A stretch of 64,000 nt of DNA from Pseudoruegeria sp039972875 (GCA_039972875.1 JBDWMA010000052.1:124001-188000); one strand, 5' to 3'. Positions 40,803 to 50,123 are shown, numbered from the stretch's first letter. Notes: a model not told the origin generated them from the letters alone. A program made the numbers and translations.

Positions 40803-42362
40803 ATGAGACAGCTTTGTGCGGCCATTGGCGCTGCACTTTTCCTATATTCAGGGCCCATGGCGGCTCAGGATGTGACCCTATCCGCACAGGATGGCGGGCT
40901 TTCTGTCTCTGGAATGCTCCGATCATTTGATGGTGAATTTTACACGGTGGACTCTGAATTTGGTCTTTTGACTCTAGATGGATCAGGTGTCACTTGTACG
41001 GGTCCCGGTTGCCCAAATTTGGATAACTACGTTGCTCAGCTCACGATTGCGGGGGACCGTATTTTGGGCGACACAATGGTGCCTCTGTTGCTTGAGTCCT
41101 TTGCCGCACGCGAAGGGTTAAGTCTGCGCCGCATAGTCAGTGACGATTCCAATTTTCATTACGTACTGTGGGATACAGATAGCGGGACCCCTCAGGCGGA
41201 GTTTTCCTTTCACCTAGGGACCACAGGGCAGGGTTTTACAGATCTTTTCAGCGACCAAGCGGATATTGTATTGGCCGTGCGCGAAGCCTCTCGTGAGGAG
41301 TTGAAGATTGCCGATGACCTGGGGCTCGATGGGTTGAAAACAGCCGCTCGTGGCCGAGTTCTTGCACTGGATGGGATCGTGGCGTTGATGTCGCGTGACA
41401 ATCTGGTGCGGGATGTATCGCTTCCTCAACTTGTCGCTATTCGGCAGGGCGAGGTGACGCGTTGGTCCGAGTTGGGGGGTGTTGATGAACCGATCATTCT
41501 GCATGCGCTTCTTGCATCCCATGGTGTCGAAGAGGCTGCGCAGGCACATTTAACCCCTTTGGGACCCGTGGCTGTGACCCGGCATCAAAACTTAGACAGT
41601 CTGTCTGATGCGGTGGCGCGTGATCCGTTGGCTCTTGGATTAGGAACTGTGTCGACTGTTGGCAACGCGGCAGTTCTTCCGTTGATCGGAGCATGTGGAC
41701 GTGGGTTTGAGCCATCTGCACAGGGGCTAAAAACTGAGGATTATCCACTATCGCTTCCGTTGATGATTTATACGCCACCTCGCCGATTGCCCAAAATCGC
41801 GCGGGGATTTTTGCGATATTTGCGCAGTCCCGAAGCGCAAATTCTGATCCGACAATCTGGATTTATCGATCAACTTCCGCAGGAACAACCTTTGTGGGCA
41901 CAAGGTGGCCGGTTCGCATCCGCTATTTTGGCGGCTGGTGAGGAAACCAGCCTGCCAGATCTGCAACGTATGGTGCGGCGGCTTCAACCTATGAAACGCC
42001 TTAGCATTAGCTTTCGGTTTGAACCCGGGTCCTCAAGGCTTGACGCCCAATCAAGGTCAAATGTTCTGCTGTTGGCCGAGGCGCTTGAGGGCGGTCGATA
42101 TGATGGTAGGTCACTTTTATTTGCTGGGTTTAGCGATGGCGAGGGCCCCGCGGGTTCAAACATGCGCATTGCCCAAACCCGGGCGCAGCGTGTTCGCGAT
42201 GCGGTTCGCAAGGCGGCAACAGCATGGCGGGGGGATCATCAGACCGATTTAGACGTGGACGGTTTCGGAGAGAGCCTGCCAGTGGCCTGTGATGACAGCG
42301 AATGGGGGCGGCGTATCAATCGACGTGTTGAAGTTTGGATTGGCCCGCAAGGTCAGAGATAG
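40803..42362 (+). CDS. Periplasmic substrate-binding domain fused to OmpA C-terminal domain
   Basis: A 519-residue exported protein. Signal peptide ~1-22 (ending GPMAAQ-DV). Residues ~60-360 resemble a phosphate-type (PstS-like) binding protein: TIAGDRILGDTMVPLLLESF, DLFSDQADIVLAVREASREE, and FLRYLRSPEAQILIRQSGFI. Residues ~395-517 form an OmpA/MotB peptidoglycan-binding domain (ISFRFEPGSSRLDAQS, AGFSDGEGP, RRINRRVEVWIG). A receptor tied to the cell wall is unusual as an importer component, and no ABC genes are adjacent. Its 3' end overlaps radC tail to tail by ten bases. Confidence 0.85.
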   Translation: MRQLCAAIGAALFLYSGPMAAQDVTLSAQDGGLSVSGMLRSFDGEFYTVDSEFGLLTLDGSGVTCTGPGCPNLDNYVAQLTIAGDRILGDTMVPLLLESFAAREGLSLRRIVSDDSNFHYVLWDTDSGTPQAEFSFHLGTTGQGFTDLFSDQADIVLAVREASREELKIADDLGLDGLKTAARGRVLALDGIVALMSRDNLVRDVSLPQLVAIRQGEVTRWSELGGVDEPIILHALLASHGVEEAAQAHLTPLGPVAVTRHQNLDSLSDAVARDPLALGLGTVSTVGNAAVLPLIGACGRGFEPSAQGLKTEDYPLSLPLMIYTPPRRLPKIARGFLRYLRSPEAQILIRQSGFIDQLPQEQPLWAQGGRFASAILAAGEETSLPDLQRMVRRLQPMKRLSISFRFEPGSSRLDAQSRSNVLLLAEALEGGRYDGRSLLFAGFSDGEGPAGSNMRIAQTRAQRVRDAVRKAATAWRGDHQTDLDVDGFGESLPVACDDSEWGRRINRRVEVWIGPQGQR

Positions 42363-43129
42363 CCGCTGGAGCGAAAACTAAGCTCTTGCTCTTTGCCGAC
42401 AATCAAATGGTCATGCAATGATATGCCCAGAACGTCGGCCGCGTTCTTTATCTGTGCGGTCATGGTTATGTCGGAGTCAGACGGAGAGGGATCCCCAGAC
42501 GGGTGATTGTGGACCAAAATGATAGCTGAAGCATTTAGTTCCAGCGCGCGTTTGACGACCTCTCTGGGATAGACGGGCACGTGATCAACTGTTCCACGGG
42601 CCTGCTCTTCATCCGCGATCAGGATGTTTTTGCGATCCAGAAACAATATGCGGAATTGTTCTGTCTCCCGATGGGCCATAGAGGTGTGACAATAATCTAG
42701 CAAGGCATCCCAACTGCTGATGACCTGTCGGTTCATCACCCTTGCGCGGGCCATGCGATGGGCGGCGGATTCGATGATTTTTAGGTCGGTGATTGTTTCA
42801 TCCCCGACGCCTTTGATTGCTTTTAGGCGTTCTGGTGTGGCGGTCATAACACGATTGAGGTCGCCGAATGTTTTTAACAGTTCGTGAGCTAACGGTTTCA
42901 CATCCCCCTGTGGAAGGGCGCGAAACAGGATCAGTTCCAACAGTTCGTATTCAGGTAATGCATCCGCTCCCCCGACCATGAATCTGGATCGGAGCCGTTT
43001 GCGATGATCTTTGATATAAGAAGGCGTTCGACCATTGGGCAGTGGTGCGGACTCGGCCTCATCATCTGCAAGAAAGGACATTTGGGTTTCGGCAAAACTA
43101 TTGTGTGGGCTCATGTGCCCATGTTTCAC
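42353..43129 (-). CDS. radC: RadC/JAB-domain protein
   Basis: A 258-residue protein with an N-terminal helix-hairpin-helix region (LRSRFMVGGADALPEYELLE, RLKAIKGVGDETI) and a C-terminal JAB/MPN metalloprotease-like domain with the motif HNHPSGDPSPSDSDI (His-x-His and Asp). Despite the name, a DNA-repair role is not established; RadC proteins occur widely. The start is GTG 43129, with ATG 43114 and ATG 43081 as in-frame alternatives. Confidence 0.92.
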   Translation of the reverse strand: MKHGHMSPHNSFAETQMSFLADDEAESAPLPNGRTPSYIKDHRKRLRSRFMVGGADALPEYELLELILFRALPQGDVKPLAHELLKTFGDLNRVMTATPERLKAIKGVGDETITDLKIIESAAHRMARARVMNRQVISSWDALLDYCHTSMAHRETEQFRILFLDRKNILIADEEQARGTVDHVPVYPREVVKRALELNASAIILVHNHPSGDPSPSDSDITMTAQIKNAADVLGISLHDHLIVGKEQELSFRSSGYL

Positions 43130-43189
43130 CGAAACCCTTTAGGTATCGTTAACCAAAGCACGCCCAGAAAAACGGGGCGTATCCCAGGA

Positions 43190-44344
43190 TCAGCCTTTCA
43201 TGCTGTCCCAAAACCCTTTGACCGAAGAAAAGAACTTACTGGTGTTTGGGTTGTTGTCTGCAGAGATGTCTTCGAATTCTTGCAGCAATTCTTTCTGACG
43301 GCTGGTCAGATTGACAGGTGTTTCCACCGCAAGTTCGATATACATGTCACCCGCACCGCCACCGCGCAGCGCTGGCATGCCTTTGGCTCGAAGGCGCATT
43401 TGCTTTCCGGATTGGCTGCCTGACGGGATTTTAACCCGAGAGCGGCCTCCATCTATGGTCGGAACTTCGATTTCCCCACCCAAAGTTGCAGAGGTCATGC
43501 TGACAGGAACCCGGCAAAAGAGCTGCACGCCTTCGCGTTCAAAGATCTTATGCTCTTGCACCTCGATAAAGATATAAAGGTCTCCGGATGGTCCACCGCG
43601 AAGCCCAGCCTCACCCTCGCCAGCCAGACGAATGCGTGTTCCGGTTTCGACGCCTGCAGGAATGTTAACCGAAAGAGATTTCTCTTTTTCAATCCGTCCT
43701 GCGCCGCCACATTTACTACATGGGTTCTTGATCATTTGTCCCATGCCAGAACATGTTGGACAGGTGCGTTCGACTGTGAAGAAACCTTGCTGAGCGCGAA
43801 CTTTTCCCATGCCAGAACAAGTCGGGCAGGTTGTTGGCTCAGCACCACTTTCGGCTCCGGTGCCGTTACATGCGTCACATCCAACCGACGTTGGGACGTT
43901 GATGGTCTTTTGCAGACCTGAAAAAGCGTCCTCAAGGGTCACACGCAAGTTATACCGTAGATCAGAACCGCGGGTCGCCCGTTGGCCACCACCGCCGCCA
44001 CGGCGTCCACCACCCATCATGTCGCCAAACAGGTCGTCAAACACATCCGAGAAGGAAGAGGCAAAGTCGCCCTGACCGCCGCCGCCAAATCCACCACCGG
44101 GACGTCCGCCCATGCCTCCTTCGAAAGCAGCGTGACCATATCGATCATAGGCGGCCTTTTTCTCGGGGTCTTTTAGAACATCATAGGCTTCGTTTGCGTC
44201 TTTGAACTGTTCTTCTGCATTCGGATTGTCCGCATTACGATCCGGATGCAATTCCTTGGCTTTTTGACGAAAGCCCTTTTTGATTTCGTCGGCTGAGGCA
44301 CCTTTCTGGACCCCCAACACTTCGTAATAATCGCGTTTTGACAT
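43190..44344 (-). CDS. dnaJ: Chaperone DnaJ (Hsp40)
   Basis: A 384-residue co-chaperone that stimulates DnaK ATPase. J-domain at the N-terminus with HPD in KELHPDRN, then a Gly/Phe-rich stretch (~75-120), four zinc-binding repeats (CDACNGTG, CPTCSGMG, CPTCSGMG, CSKCGGAG) and the substrate-binding C-terminal domains. It lies 83 bases downstream of dnaK, and the gap contains a hairpin with a T-tract that should lower its expression relative to dnaK. Confidence 0.97.
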   Translation of the reverse strand: MSKRDYYEVLGVQKGASADEIKKGFRQKAKELHPDRNADNPNAEEQFKDANEAYDVLKDPEKKAAYDRYGHAAFEGGMGGRPGGGFGGGGQGDFASSFSDVFDDLFGDMMGGGRRGGGGGQRATRGSDLRYNLRVTLEDAFSGLQKTINVPTSVGCDACNGTGAESGAEPTTCPTCSGMGKVRAQQGFFTVERTCPTCSGMGQMIKNPCSKCGGAGRIEKEKSLSVNIPAGVETGTRIRLAGEGEAGLRGGPSGDLYIFIEVQEHKIFEREGVQLFCRVPVSMTSATLGGEIEVPTIDGGRSRVKIPSGSQSGKQMRLRAKGMPALRGGGAGDMYIELAVETPVNLTSRQKELLQEFEDISADNNPNTSKFFSSVKGFWDSMKG

Positions 44345-44364
44345 TGCTATGTCCTCTTGGGACC

Positions 44365-44398
44365 AAAAAAGGCCGGTCCGGTTTTCCCCGACCGGCCT
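44365..44398 (-). terminator. Intercistronic terminator between dnaK and dnaJ
   Basis: On the minus strand AGGCCGGTC (44398-44390) pairs perfectly with GACCGGCCT (44378-44370), loop of 11 bases, followed by a run of T (44370-44365). It would stop a share of dnaK transcripts before dnaJ. Confidence 0.85.
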
Positions 44399-44427
44399 GT
44401 ATTGGGTCCTATGTGATTAGGAACCCA

Positions 44428-46344
44428 TTATTGGCGTTTGTCGTCGCCCAGATCCTCAAAGTCAGCGTCGACGATATCGTCAGCAGGTGCTTCGCCTTCG
44501 TCAAAACCCTCAGGTGCTTCGGCGTCTGCCTCGGCTTGGCTGGCTTTGTAGATGGCTTCGCCCAGTTTCATCGCAGATTCTGTGACGTTCTGGATGCCCG
44601 ACTTGATCTTACCAGCGTCTTCGGTTTCCAGCTGCTCTTGCAGGGCGGAAATCGCAAGCTCGATGGCCTCGATGGTTGTCGGGTCGACTTTGTCTTTGTG
44701 CTCTTCCATCGATTTCTCGGTGGAATGGATCAGGCTTTCGGCCTGGTTTTTGGCTTCGATCAGCTCTTTGCGCTCTTTATCAGCCTCGGCGTTATCCTCG
44801 GCGTCTTTGACCATTGCATCGATGTCCTCATCGGACAGACCACCAGAGGCCTGAATGGTGATGGACTGCTCTTTGCCGGTGCCTTTGTCTTTAGCGCCAA
44901 CCGAAACAATACCGTTTGCATCGATGTCAAAGGTGACTTCGATTTGTGGCATGCCGCGTGGTGCGGGCGGGATTTCTTCAAGGTTGAACTGGCCCAACAT
45001 TTTGTTGTCGGCAGCCATTTCGCGTTCCCCTTGGAAACACCGCAGTGTCACTGCGTTTTGGTTGTCTTCGGCAGTTGAGAATACCTGAGATTTCTTTGTT
45101 GGGATCGTTGTGTTGCGATCGATCAAACGTGTGAACACACCGCCCAGAGTTTCAATACCCAAGGACAATGGCGTCACGTCCAGCAGAACCACGTCTTTGA
45201 CATCGCCTTGCAAAACACCCGCCTGAATGGCAGCACCCAAAGCAACAACTTCGTCTGGGTTCACACCCTGATGAGGCTCTTTGCCAAAGTATTTGGTCAC
45301 TTCGTCTTTGACGCGTGGCATACGGGTCATACCACCAACAAGAACGATCTCATCGATGTCGCCAACGGACAATCCGGCGTCTTTCAAAGCAGCCTGACAT
45401 GGTTTCATGGAGGCTTTGATCAGGTCAGATACAAGGCTTTCCAGTTTCGCGCGTGTCAGTTTCAGAACCATGTGCAGCGGGGTGCCGCTGTTGGGGTCCA
45501 TTGCGATGAACGGTTGGTTGATTTCGGTTTGGTTGGCCGAAGACAGTTCGATCTTGGCTTTTTCAGCGGCTTCTTTCAGGCGCTGCAGGGCCATTTTATC
45601 TTTGGTCAGGTCAACGCCGTTTTCCTTTTTGAACTCACCCGCAAGGTAGTTCACGATGCGCATGTCAAAGTCTTCACCGCCAAGGAAGGTGTCACCGTTG
45701 GTGGATTTAACTTCGAACAGGCCATCATCGATTTCTAGGATGGTAACGTCGAATGTACCGCCACCAAGGTCATAGACTGCGATGGTTTTTGTTTCTTTTT
45801 TGTCCAGACCATAGGCCAAAGCCGCTGCTGTCGGCTCGTTAATGATCCGCAACACTTCGAGGCCAGCGATTTTGCCGGCGTCTTTTGTCGCCTGACGCTG
45901 CGCATCGTTGAAATAAGCAGGAACAGTGATAACCGCTTGTGTGACGTCCTCACCCAGATAGCTTTCTGCGGTTTCTTTCATCTTACCAAGGATGAAAGCC
46001 GAGATTTGGCTTGGGGAGTATTTTTCGCTTGCGGCTTCGACCCATGCGTCACCGTTGCCACCGTTGATGACTTCGAATGGCAGGTTCTTAAGGTCTTTGG
46101 CCAGATCCGCATCGTCAAACCGACGGCCGATCAAACGCTTTACGCCGAAAATTGTGTTGCTTGGGTTTGTAACGGCCTGGCGTTTTGCCGGCTGGCCTAC
46201 GAGGCGCTCGTCATCTGTGAATGCAACGATAGAAGGTGTTGTCCGCGCGCCTTCGGCATTTTCGATTACGCGAGGTTGCGCCCCATCCATGATGGCGACG
46301 CAGGAGTTTGTGGTTCCGAGGTCGATACCAATAACTTTAGCCAT
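44428..46344 (-). CDS. dnaK: Chaperone DnaK (Hsp70)
   Basis: A 638-residue ATP-driven chaperone. The N-terminus GIDLGTTNSCVAIMDG, AYDLGGGTFDVTI-like VYDLGGGTFDVTI and VLVGGMTRMPRV mark the ATPase domain (~1-380); the linker DVVLLDVTPLSLGIETLGG leads to the peptide-binding domain and the C-terminal lid, ending in the acidic DADFEDLGDDKRQ. A heat-shock-type promoter lies about 110 bases upstream. It is first in a dnaK-dnaJ operon without grpE. Confidence 0.98.
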   Translation of the reverse strand: MAKVIGIDLGTTNSCVAIMDGAQPRVIENAEGARTTPSIVAFTDDERLVGQPAKRQAVTNPSNTIFGVKRLIGRRFDDADLAKDLKNLPFEVINGGNGDAWVEAASEKYSPSQISAFILGKMKETAESYLGEDVTQAVITVPAYFNDAQRQATKDAGKIAGLEVLRIINEPTAAALAYGLDKKETKTIAVYDLGGGTFDVTILEIDDGLFEVKSTNGDTFLGGEDFDMRIVNYLAGEFKKENGVDLTKDKMALQRLKEAAEKAKIELSSANQTEINQPFIAMDPNSGTPLHMVLKLTRAKLESLVSDLIKASMKPCQAALKDAGLSVGDIDEIVLVGGMTRMPRVKDEVTKYFGKEPHQGVNPDEVVALGAAIQAGVLQGDVKDVVLLDVTPLSLGIETLGGVFTRLIDRNTTIPTKKSQVFSTAEDNQNAVTLRCFQGEREMAADNKMLGQFNLEEIPPAPRGMPQIEVTFDIDANGIVSVGAKDKGTGKEQSITIQASGGLSDEDIDAMVKDAEDNAEADKERKELIEAKNQAESLIHSTEKSMEEHKDKVDPTTIEAIELAISALQEQLETEDAGKIKSGIQNVTESAMKLGEAIYKASQAEADAEAPEGFDEGEAPADDIVDADFEDLGDDKRQ

Positions 46345-46452
46345 GTTCAGTACCCTTTTTCTTAGGCGATGTGTTGGCGCGGAACCCTTTGATAAGGCAT
46401 TCAGCGCCGATCCCGATTACGACCGGATGTTTCCGATCAAGCTTCTGGGCGT

Positions 46453-46481
46453 ATATAGGGAGCGTAAAAGGGGGCTGCAAG
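46453..46481 (-). promoter_or_regulatory. Candidate RpoH (heat-shock sigma) promoter of dnaK
   Basis: On the minus strand CTTGCA (46481-46476), a 17-base spacer and CTATAT (46458-46453). CTTG with a C-rich CCTATATA -10 region matches alphaproteobacterial sigma-32 promoters. The leader to the dnaK ATG would be about 100 bases. Confidence 0.65.
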
Positions 46482-46565
46482 CCGTTGCTGCTCTGGAAAT
46501 GCGCAAGAATCGGACGAATTAGTGAGTCTATACAGAGATATGGGGCAAAAGAGGCGGATCGGTAG

Positions 46566-47171
46566 ATGATTGGTGCAATGGATTTGAGGGGGTTTAAGGT
46601 GTACAAGGGTTATCTGGGGTCCGACGAGCAGTTGCAAATTTTGGATGATTTGCGGAGAATTCAAAAAAAAGCACCGCTGTATTCACCACAAACGCCTACT
46701 GGGAAACCAATGTCCGTTCGTATGACCTCTGCTGGTCGGTTAGGGTGGATTTCCGACGCGAAGGGGTATCGTTACGCTGCGCATCATCCCAGCGGTGTGC
46801 CATGGCCGGACATTCCAGGTTCCATACTGCAAATTTGGAAAGCTATAGGGGCAGCCGAAGCCGAACCAGAATGTTGTCTCGTCAATTTCTACGGTGAGGG
46901 CGCGCGCATGGGGATGCATCAGGATCGCGATGAAGCGGATTTTCGCTGGCCCGTTGTGTCTGTTTCTTTGGGGGATGATGGGTTGTTCCGTGTCGGCAGC
47001 ACAGAGCGAAGCGGGGCAACCGAGTCGCTCTGGCTATCATCTGGTGATGTCGTCGTTATGGGAGGCGACGCGCGTCTGAAATATCACGGCGTGGACCGCA
47101 TCCGGTTCGGAAGCTCTCGCTTGCTAAAACAAGGTGGGCGGATCAACCTAACCCTACGCGTGGTGCGATAG
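46566..47171 (+). CDS. alkB: Alkylated DNA repair dioxygenase AlkB
   Basis: A 201-residue Fe(II)/2-oxoglutarate dioxygenase that removes methyl groups from N1-methyladenine and N3-methylcytosine. Iron ligands are His118 and Asp120 (MHQDRDE) and His174 (KYHGVDR); 2-oxoglutarate is held by Arg192 (GRINLTLR) with Arg198. The substrate-lid part SVRMTSAGRLGW is normal. It has its own upstream region divergent from dnaK and is not linked to an ada gene. The 3' end is three bases from the convergent permease gene. Confidence 0.93.
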   Translation: MIGAMDLRGFKVYKGYLGSDEQLQILDDLRRIQKKAPLYSPQTPTGKPMSVRMTSAGRLGWISDAKGYRYAAHHPSGVPWPDIPGSILQIWKAIGAAEAEPECCLVNFYGEGARMGMHQDRDEADFRWPVVSVSLGDDGLFRVGSTERSGATESLWLSSGDVVVMGGDARLKYHGVDRIRFGSSRLLKQGGRINLTLRVVR

Positions 47172-47174
47172 CCC

Positions 47175-47996
47175 TTATTGGGCAGCGCCCCAGCTGATAG
47201 ACGCGTGTTTGCGGGTGTAGAATTCAAGTAAAAAGCCAAACATCAAAAGCGCCACAGAGACCCAGAATGCATATTGCCATGACGAGTTTTGAGGAACGTA
47301 ATTGATAAAAATATAACCGCGCGCTTGATCGATGATGTGGAACAATGGGTTCCAGTCAAAAATGGCCAACATGAACGGAGGCAGAGTATTGGCCAAAAAC
47401 ATTTTGCCAGATGTAATCATGTTTGCGCGGGTGTAAAAAGTTCGAATTGTGTTCGAAAGGCTAGGGGCCCAAATCTTCATCGACATAAAGATTAGACCTA
47501 CTGCAATCCCAAAAAACCAAGATAATAAGAGCATTCCATATGCCCCGATTGGATCGTGGATCGTGATCCTGTTGAAGCCAGTATGATAAATAAACAGAAT
47601 GAGAATAACGATCACGGTTTTAAGATACAGGACCGATAAAGCTGCAGAGGCAATCCCGATGAATGTATTCATTGGGGCGTGTTTCATCATAACCGATGTT
47701 GGTCCCTCTGCTCCGAATATTTTCACGACTGTTTGGATGTGCGTGATGTATAAAAAAATGCCTGACAGCAAATAGAGTAAAAAATCGCCCCTGACAGCGG
47801 ACGTGCGCAAACCCAAAAGAGAAAACATCGCATAGAAAATGACCAGCATAGTTACAACCTGACTAAAGCTGATCAGCAAAGCTATAAATGCGTTGCGATG
47901 CGTCGACCGAATTTTTCGTACGGTGGAGTGATAGATTATTTCGCCTAATGCAAATGCCGCTTGGACAGGATTCTTTTTGGAAGAATGAGCAAACAT
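47175..47996 (-). CDS. ABC-2 type permease of a polysaccharide exporter (KpsM-like)
   Basis: A 273-residue inner-membrane protein with about six hydrophobic helices, in the style of KpsM/Wzm/RfbA-type permeases that export capsular or O-antigen polysaccharide. Its N-terminal cytoplasmic stretch is followed by IALLISFSQVVTMLVIFYAMF; NPLFHIIDQARGYIF near the C-terminus is typical. The ATP-binding partner is not adjacent, so it must come from elsewhere. It is divergent from cysQ and the sugar-nucleotide and glycosyltransferase genes, which supports a role in export of the glycan made by them. Confidence 0.8.
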   Translation of the reverse strand: MFAHSSKKNPVQAAFALGEIIYHSTVRKIRSTHRNAFIALLISFSQVVTMLVIFYAMFSLLGLRTSAVRGDFLLYLLSGIFLYITHIQTVVKIFGAEGPTSVMMKHAPMNTFIGIASAALSVLYLKTVIVILILFIYHTGFNRITIHDPIGAYGMLLLSWFFGIAVGLIFMSMKIWAPSLSNTIRTFYTRANMITSGKMFLANTLPPFMLAIFDWNPLFHIIDQARGYIFINYVPQNSSWQYAFWVSVALLMFGFLLEFYTRKHASISWGAAQ

Positions 47997-48136
47997 TGGA
48001 CGAATTCCTGATTTGGGTTGTGACTGCGTAGTATTTTTTCAGAGAAATCTTGATGATCTCTTAGGATGCAACGATAAGGGGCCTGAATTTATTATTCAAT
48101 GTTTTGAATTGCCGAGCAGTTCGTTAGGAGAAAAGT

Positions 48137-48934
48137 ATGGATTTTGAACAACTTGTTGAGGTTACTCGCCGTTTGTCCCTAGAAGCGGGCGACAAAATTA
48201 TGGAAATTTATAATTCGTCTGATTTTGAAGTGAAGGTAAAGTCTGACGATAGCCCGGTTACCGAAGCAGACGAAGCTGCGGATGCATTAATCAGCGCAGG
48301 TTTGCGTGCGGCGTTCCCGGATGTTGTATTGGTCACTGAAGAACAGTCAGATTCGCACGCCAAAAAGGCGGATACATTTTTAATTGTCGATCCGCTTGAT
48401 GGTACGAAAGAATTTATCAATCGCCGCGGTGATTTTACGGTAAATATTGCCTATGTCGAAAATGGTGTTCCGATCCGGGGTGTTGTTTATGCGCCCGCAA
48501 AGAATCGCTTGTTTTATACGCAAGCTGACGGAACCACCGTTGAGGAGACTGGCGCCTTCGATAAAGCTGTTGTGGGCGACGTGAATGAAATTTCCGTATC
48601 CGAGCCAGACAACTCATCGCTTATGGTTGTTGCGTCTAAATCGCATCGGGATCAGGCGACCGATGCCTATATTGGCAAATACAATGTCAAAGACATGAAA
48701 AGCGCGGGATCATCGTTGAAGTTCTGCCTCGTTGCGACTGGTGAAGCTGACATTTACCCACGCCTTGGCCGTACGATGGAGTGGGATACTGCTGCTGGTC
48801 ACGCTGTCTTGTTGGGGGCAGGCGGGAATGTTGTGGATTTTGAAACTCACACAGAACTGAAATACGGTAAAGATGGCTATGCAAATGTGTTTTTCATTGC
48901 GTATGCACCCGGAGTTGATTTGAAATCAGCGTAA
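48137..48934 (+). CDS. cysQ: 3'(2'),5'-bisphosphate nucleotidase CysQ
   Basis: A 265-residue Mg-dependent phosphatase of the inositol monophosphatase family that hydrolyses PAP (and PAPS), by-products of sulfate activation and sulfotransferases. Metal-binding motifs are VTEEQSD and IVDPLDGTKEFI, with WDTAAGHAVL near the C-terminus. GGAG precedes ATG 48137. In this glycan locus it would clear the PAP released by the sulfotransferase-like protein at 54966, which makes its placement meaningful rather than random. Confidence 0.9.
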   Translation: MDFEQLVEVTRRLSLEAGDKIMEIYNSSDFEVKVKSDDSPVTEADEAADALISAGLRAAFPDVVLVTEEQSDSHAKKADTFLIVDPLDGTKEFINRRGDFTVNIAYVENGVPIRGVVYAPAKNRLFYTQADGTTVEETGAFDKAVVGDVNEISVSEPDNSSLMVVASKSHRDQATDAYIGKYNVKDMKSAGSSLKFCLVATGEADIYPRLGRTMEWDTAAGHAVLLGAGGNVVDFETHTELKYGKDGYANVFFIAYAPGVDLKSA

Positions 48935-48945
48935 TACAGCGATGA

Positions 48946-48991
48946 GCCCTCTAATTATTTCTAATACCTTTTGGTTTGGTAATTAGGGGGC
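48946..48991 (+). repeat. Inverted repeat downstream of cysQ
   Basis: GCCCTCTAATTA (48946-48957) pairs with TAATTAGGGGGC (48980-48991) with one G-U pair and a 22-base loop. It starts 11 bases after the cysQ stop and is not followed by a T-tract. It may be a 3'-end stabiliser or a weak terminator. Confidence 0.5.
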
Positions 48992-49199
48992 GTCGTTGAG
49001 TAGGTTATTTAAAGTGAGGTAAAGCCTATATTCACTTTTCTACGCTGTCATTGCGTTTCGTTGTTTCGGTTCGCGATTTGCTAATTTTTGTGAGAGTGTG
49101 ATAAAAGAGAATAACCTTGACGATGATTTTTTTGTCGTCTGGAGATGTGATATTATATCTCACTGTGATGTGTAAAATTGAATTTAGTTGGAATGCCAT

Positions 49200-50093
49200 A
49201 TGAGACGTAAAGTTACAAAAGCAATATTTCCGGTTGCGGGAATGGGAACCCGCTTTTTGCCTGCAACTAAATCGGTTCCAAAAGAAATTATGACGTTGGT
49301 TGACCGCCCGTTGATTCAATATGCGATTGATGAAGCGCGTGAGGCAGGTGTCAAAGAATTTATTTTTGTCACTTCACGTGGAAAAGGGGCTCTTGAGGAT
49401 TATTTCGACGTCTCCCCTCAGTTAGAGCAATCCCTAAGAAAACGTGGTAAAAAAGAGCTTCTGGAGCAGCTGAAGGCGACGAATATGGACAGTGGTGCCA
49501 TTGCCTATATCCGTCAGCATGATGCTCTTGGGCTTGGTCATGCAGTTTGGTGCGCGCGCCGTCTGATCGGGAATGAACCGTTTGCAGTAATTCTGCCGGA
49601 TGATGTCATTGCAGCTGAGAAACCGTGTTTGCGGCAAATGGTTGATGCCTATGAAGAAACCGGCGGCTGTATGGTTGCTGCGATGGAAGTTCCTCAGGAG
49701 AAAGCCTCTTCTTATGGCCTTTTGGATGTCAAAGAAGATATGGGTAGCATTGTCTCGGTTAAGGACATGGTGGAAAAACCGGACCCAGAAGATGCGCCTT
49801 CAAATCTCGCCGTCATTGGTCGGTACATTCTGACACCACAGGTGCTCCGCAATCTGAACAAAAAGAAAGAGGGCGCAGGCGGCGAGATCCAGCTGACGGA
49901 CGCCATCGCTGAGGAGTTGAAAGAAGGGCGTGATGTATTTGGTCTGCGTTTTCGCGGGCAGCGCTTTGATTGCGGATCTAAAGCAGGATTTTTGCAAGCG
50001 ACCGTGGCATTCGGCCTGGCGCGCCCCGATTTACGCGAGGAGCTTTCTGGATATCTAGAAGAGCTTCTGCACATGAAAAAAGTTGCTCAATAA
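49200..50093 (+). CDS. galU: UTP-glucose-1-phosphate uridylyltransferase
   Basis: A 297-residue enzyme that makes UDP-glucose from UTP and glucose-1-phosphate. The nucleotide loop FPVAGMGTRFLPATKSVPKE, the LVDRPLIQYAIDEA segment and VILPDDVI are diagnostic. ATG 49200 was chosen because family proteins begin a few residues before KAIFPVAG; the in-frame start at 49188 lacks support. It is followed after 30 bases by galE, giving UDP-glucose and UDP-galactose for the glycosyltransferases downstream. Confidence 0.95.
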   Translation: MRRKVTKAIFPVAGMGTRFLPATKSVPKEIMTLVDRPLIQYAIDEAREAGVKEFIFVTSRGKGALEDYFDVSPQLEQSLRKRGKKELLEQLKATNMDSGAIAYIRQHDALGLGHAVWCARRLIGNEPFAVILPDDVIAAEKPCLRQMVDAYEETGGCMVAAMEVPQEKASSYGLLDVKEDMGSIVSVKDMVEKPDPEDAPSNLAVIGRYILTPQVLRNLNKKKEGAGGEIQLTDAIAEELKEGRDVFGLRFRGQRFDCGSKAGFLQATVAFGLARPDLREELSGYLEELLHMKKVAQ

Positions 50094-50123
50094 ACGCCTT
50101 AGTTTTTGAGCGGAGGTCTCTAA

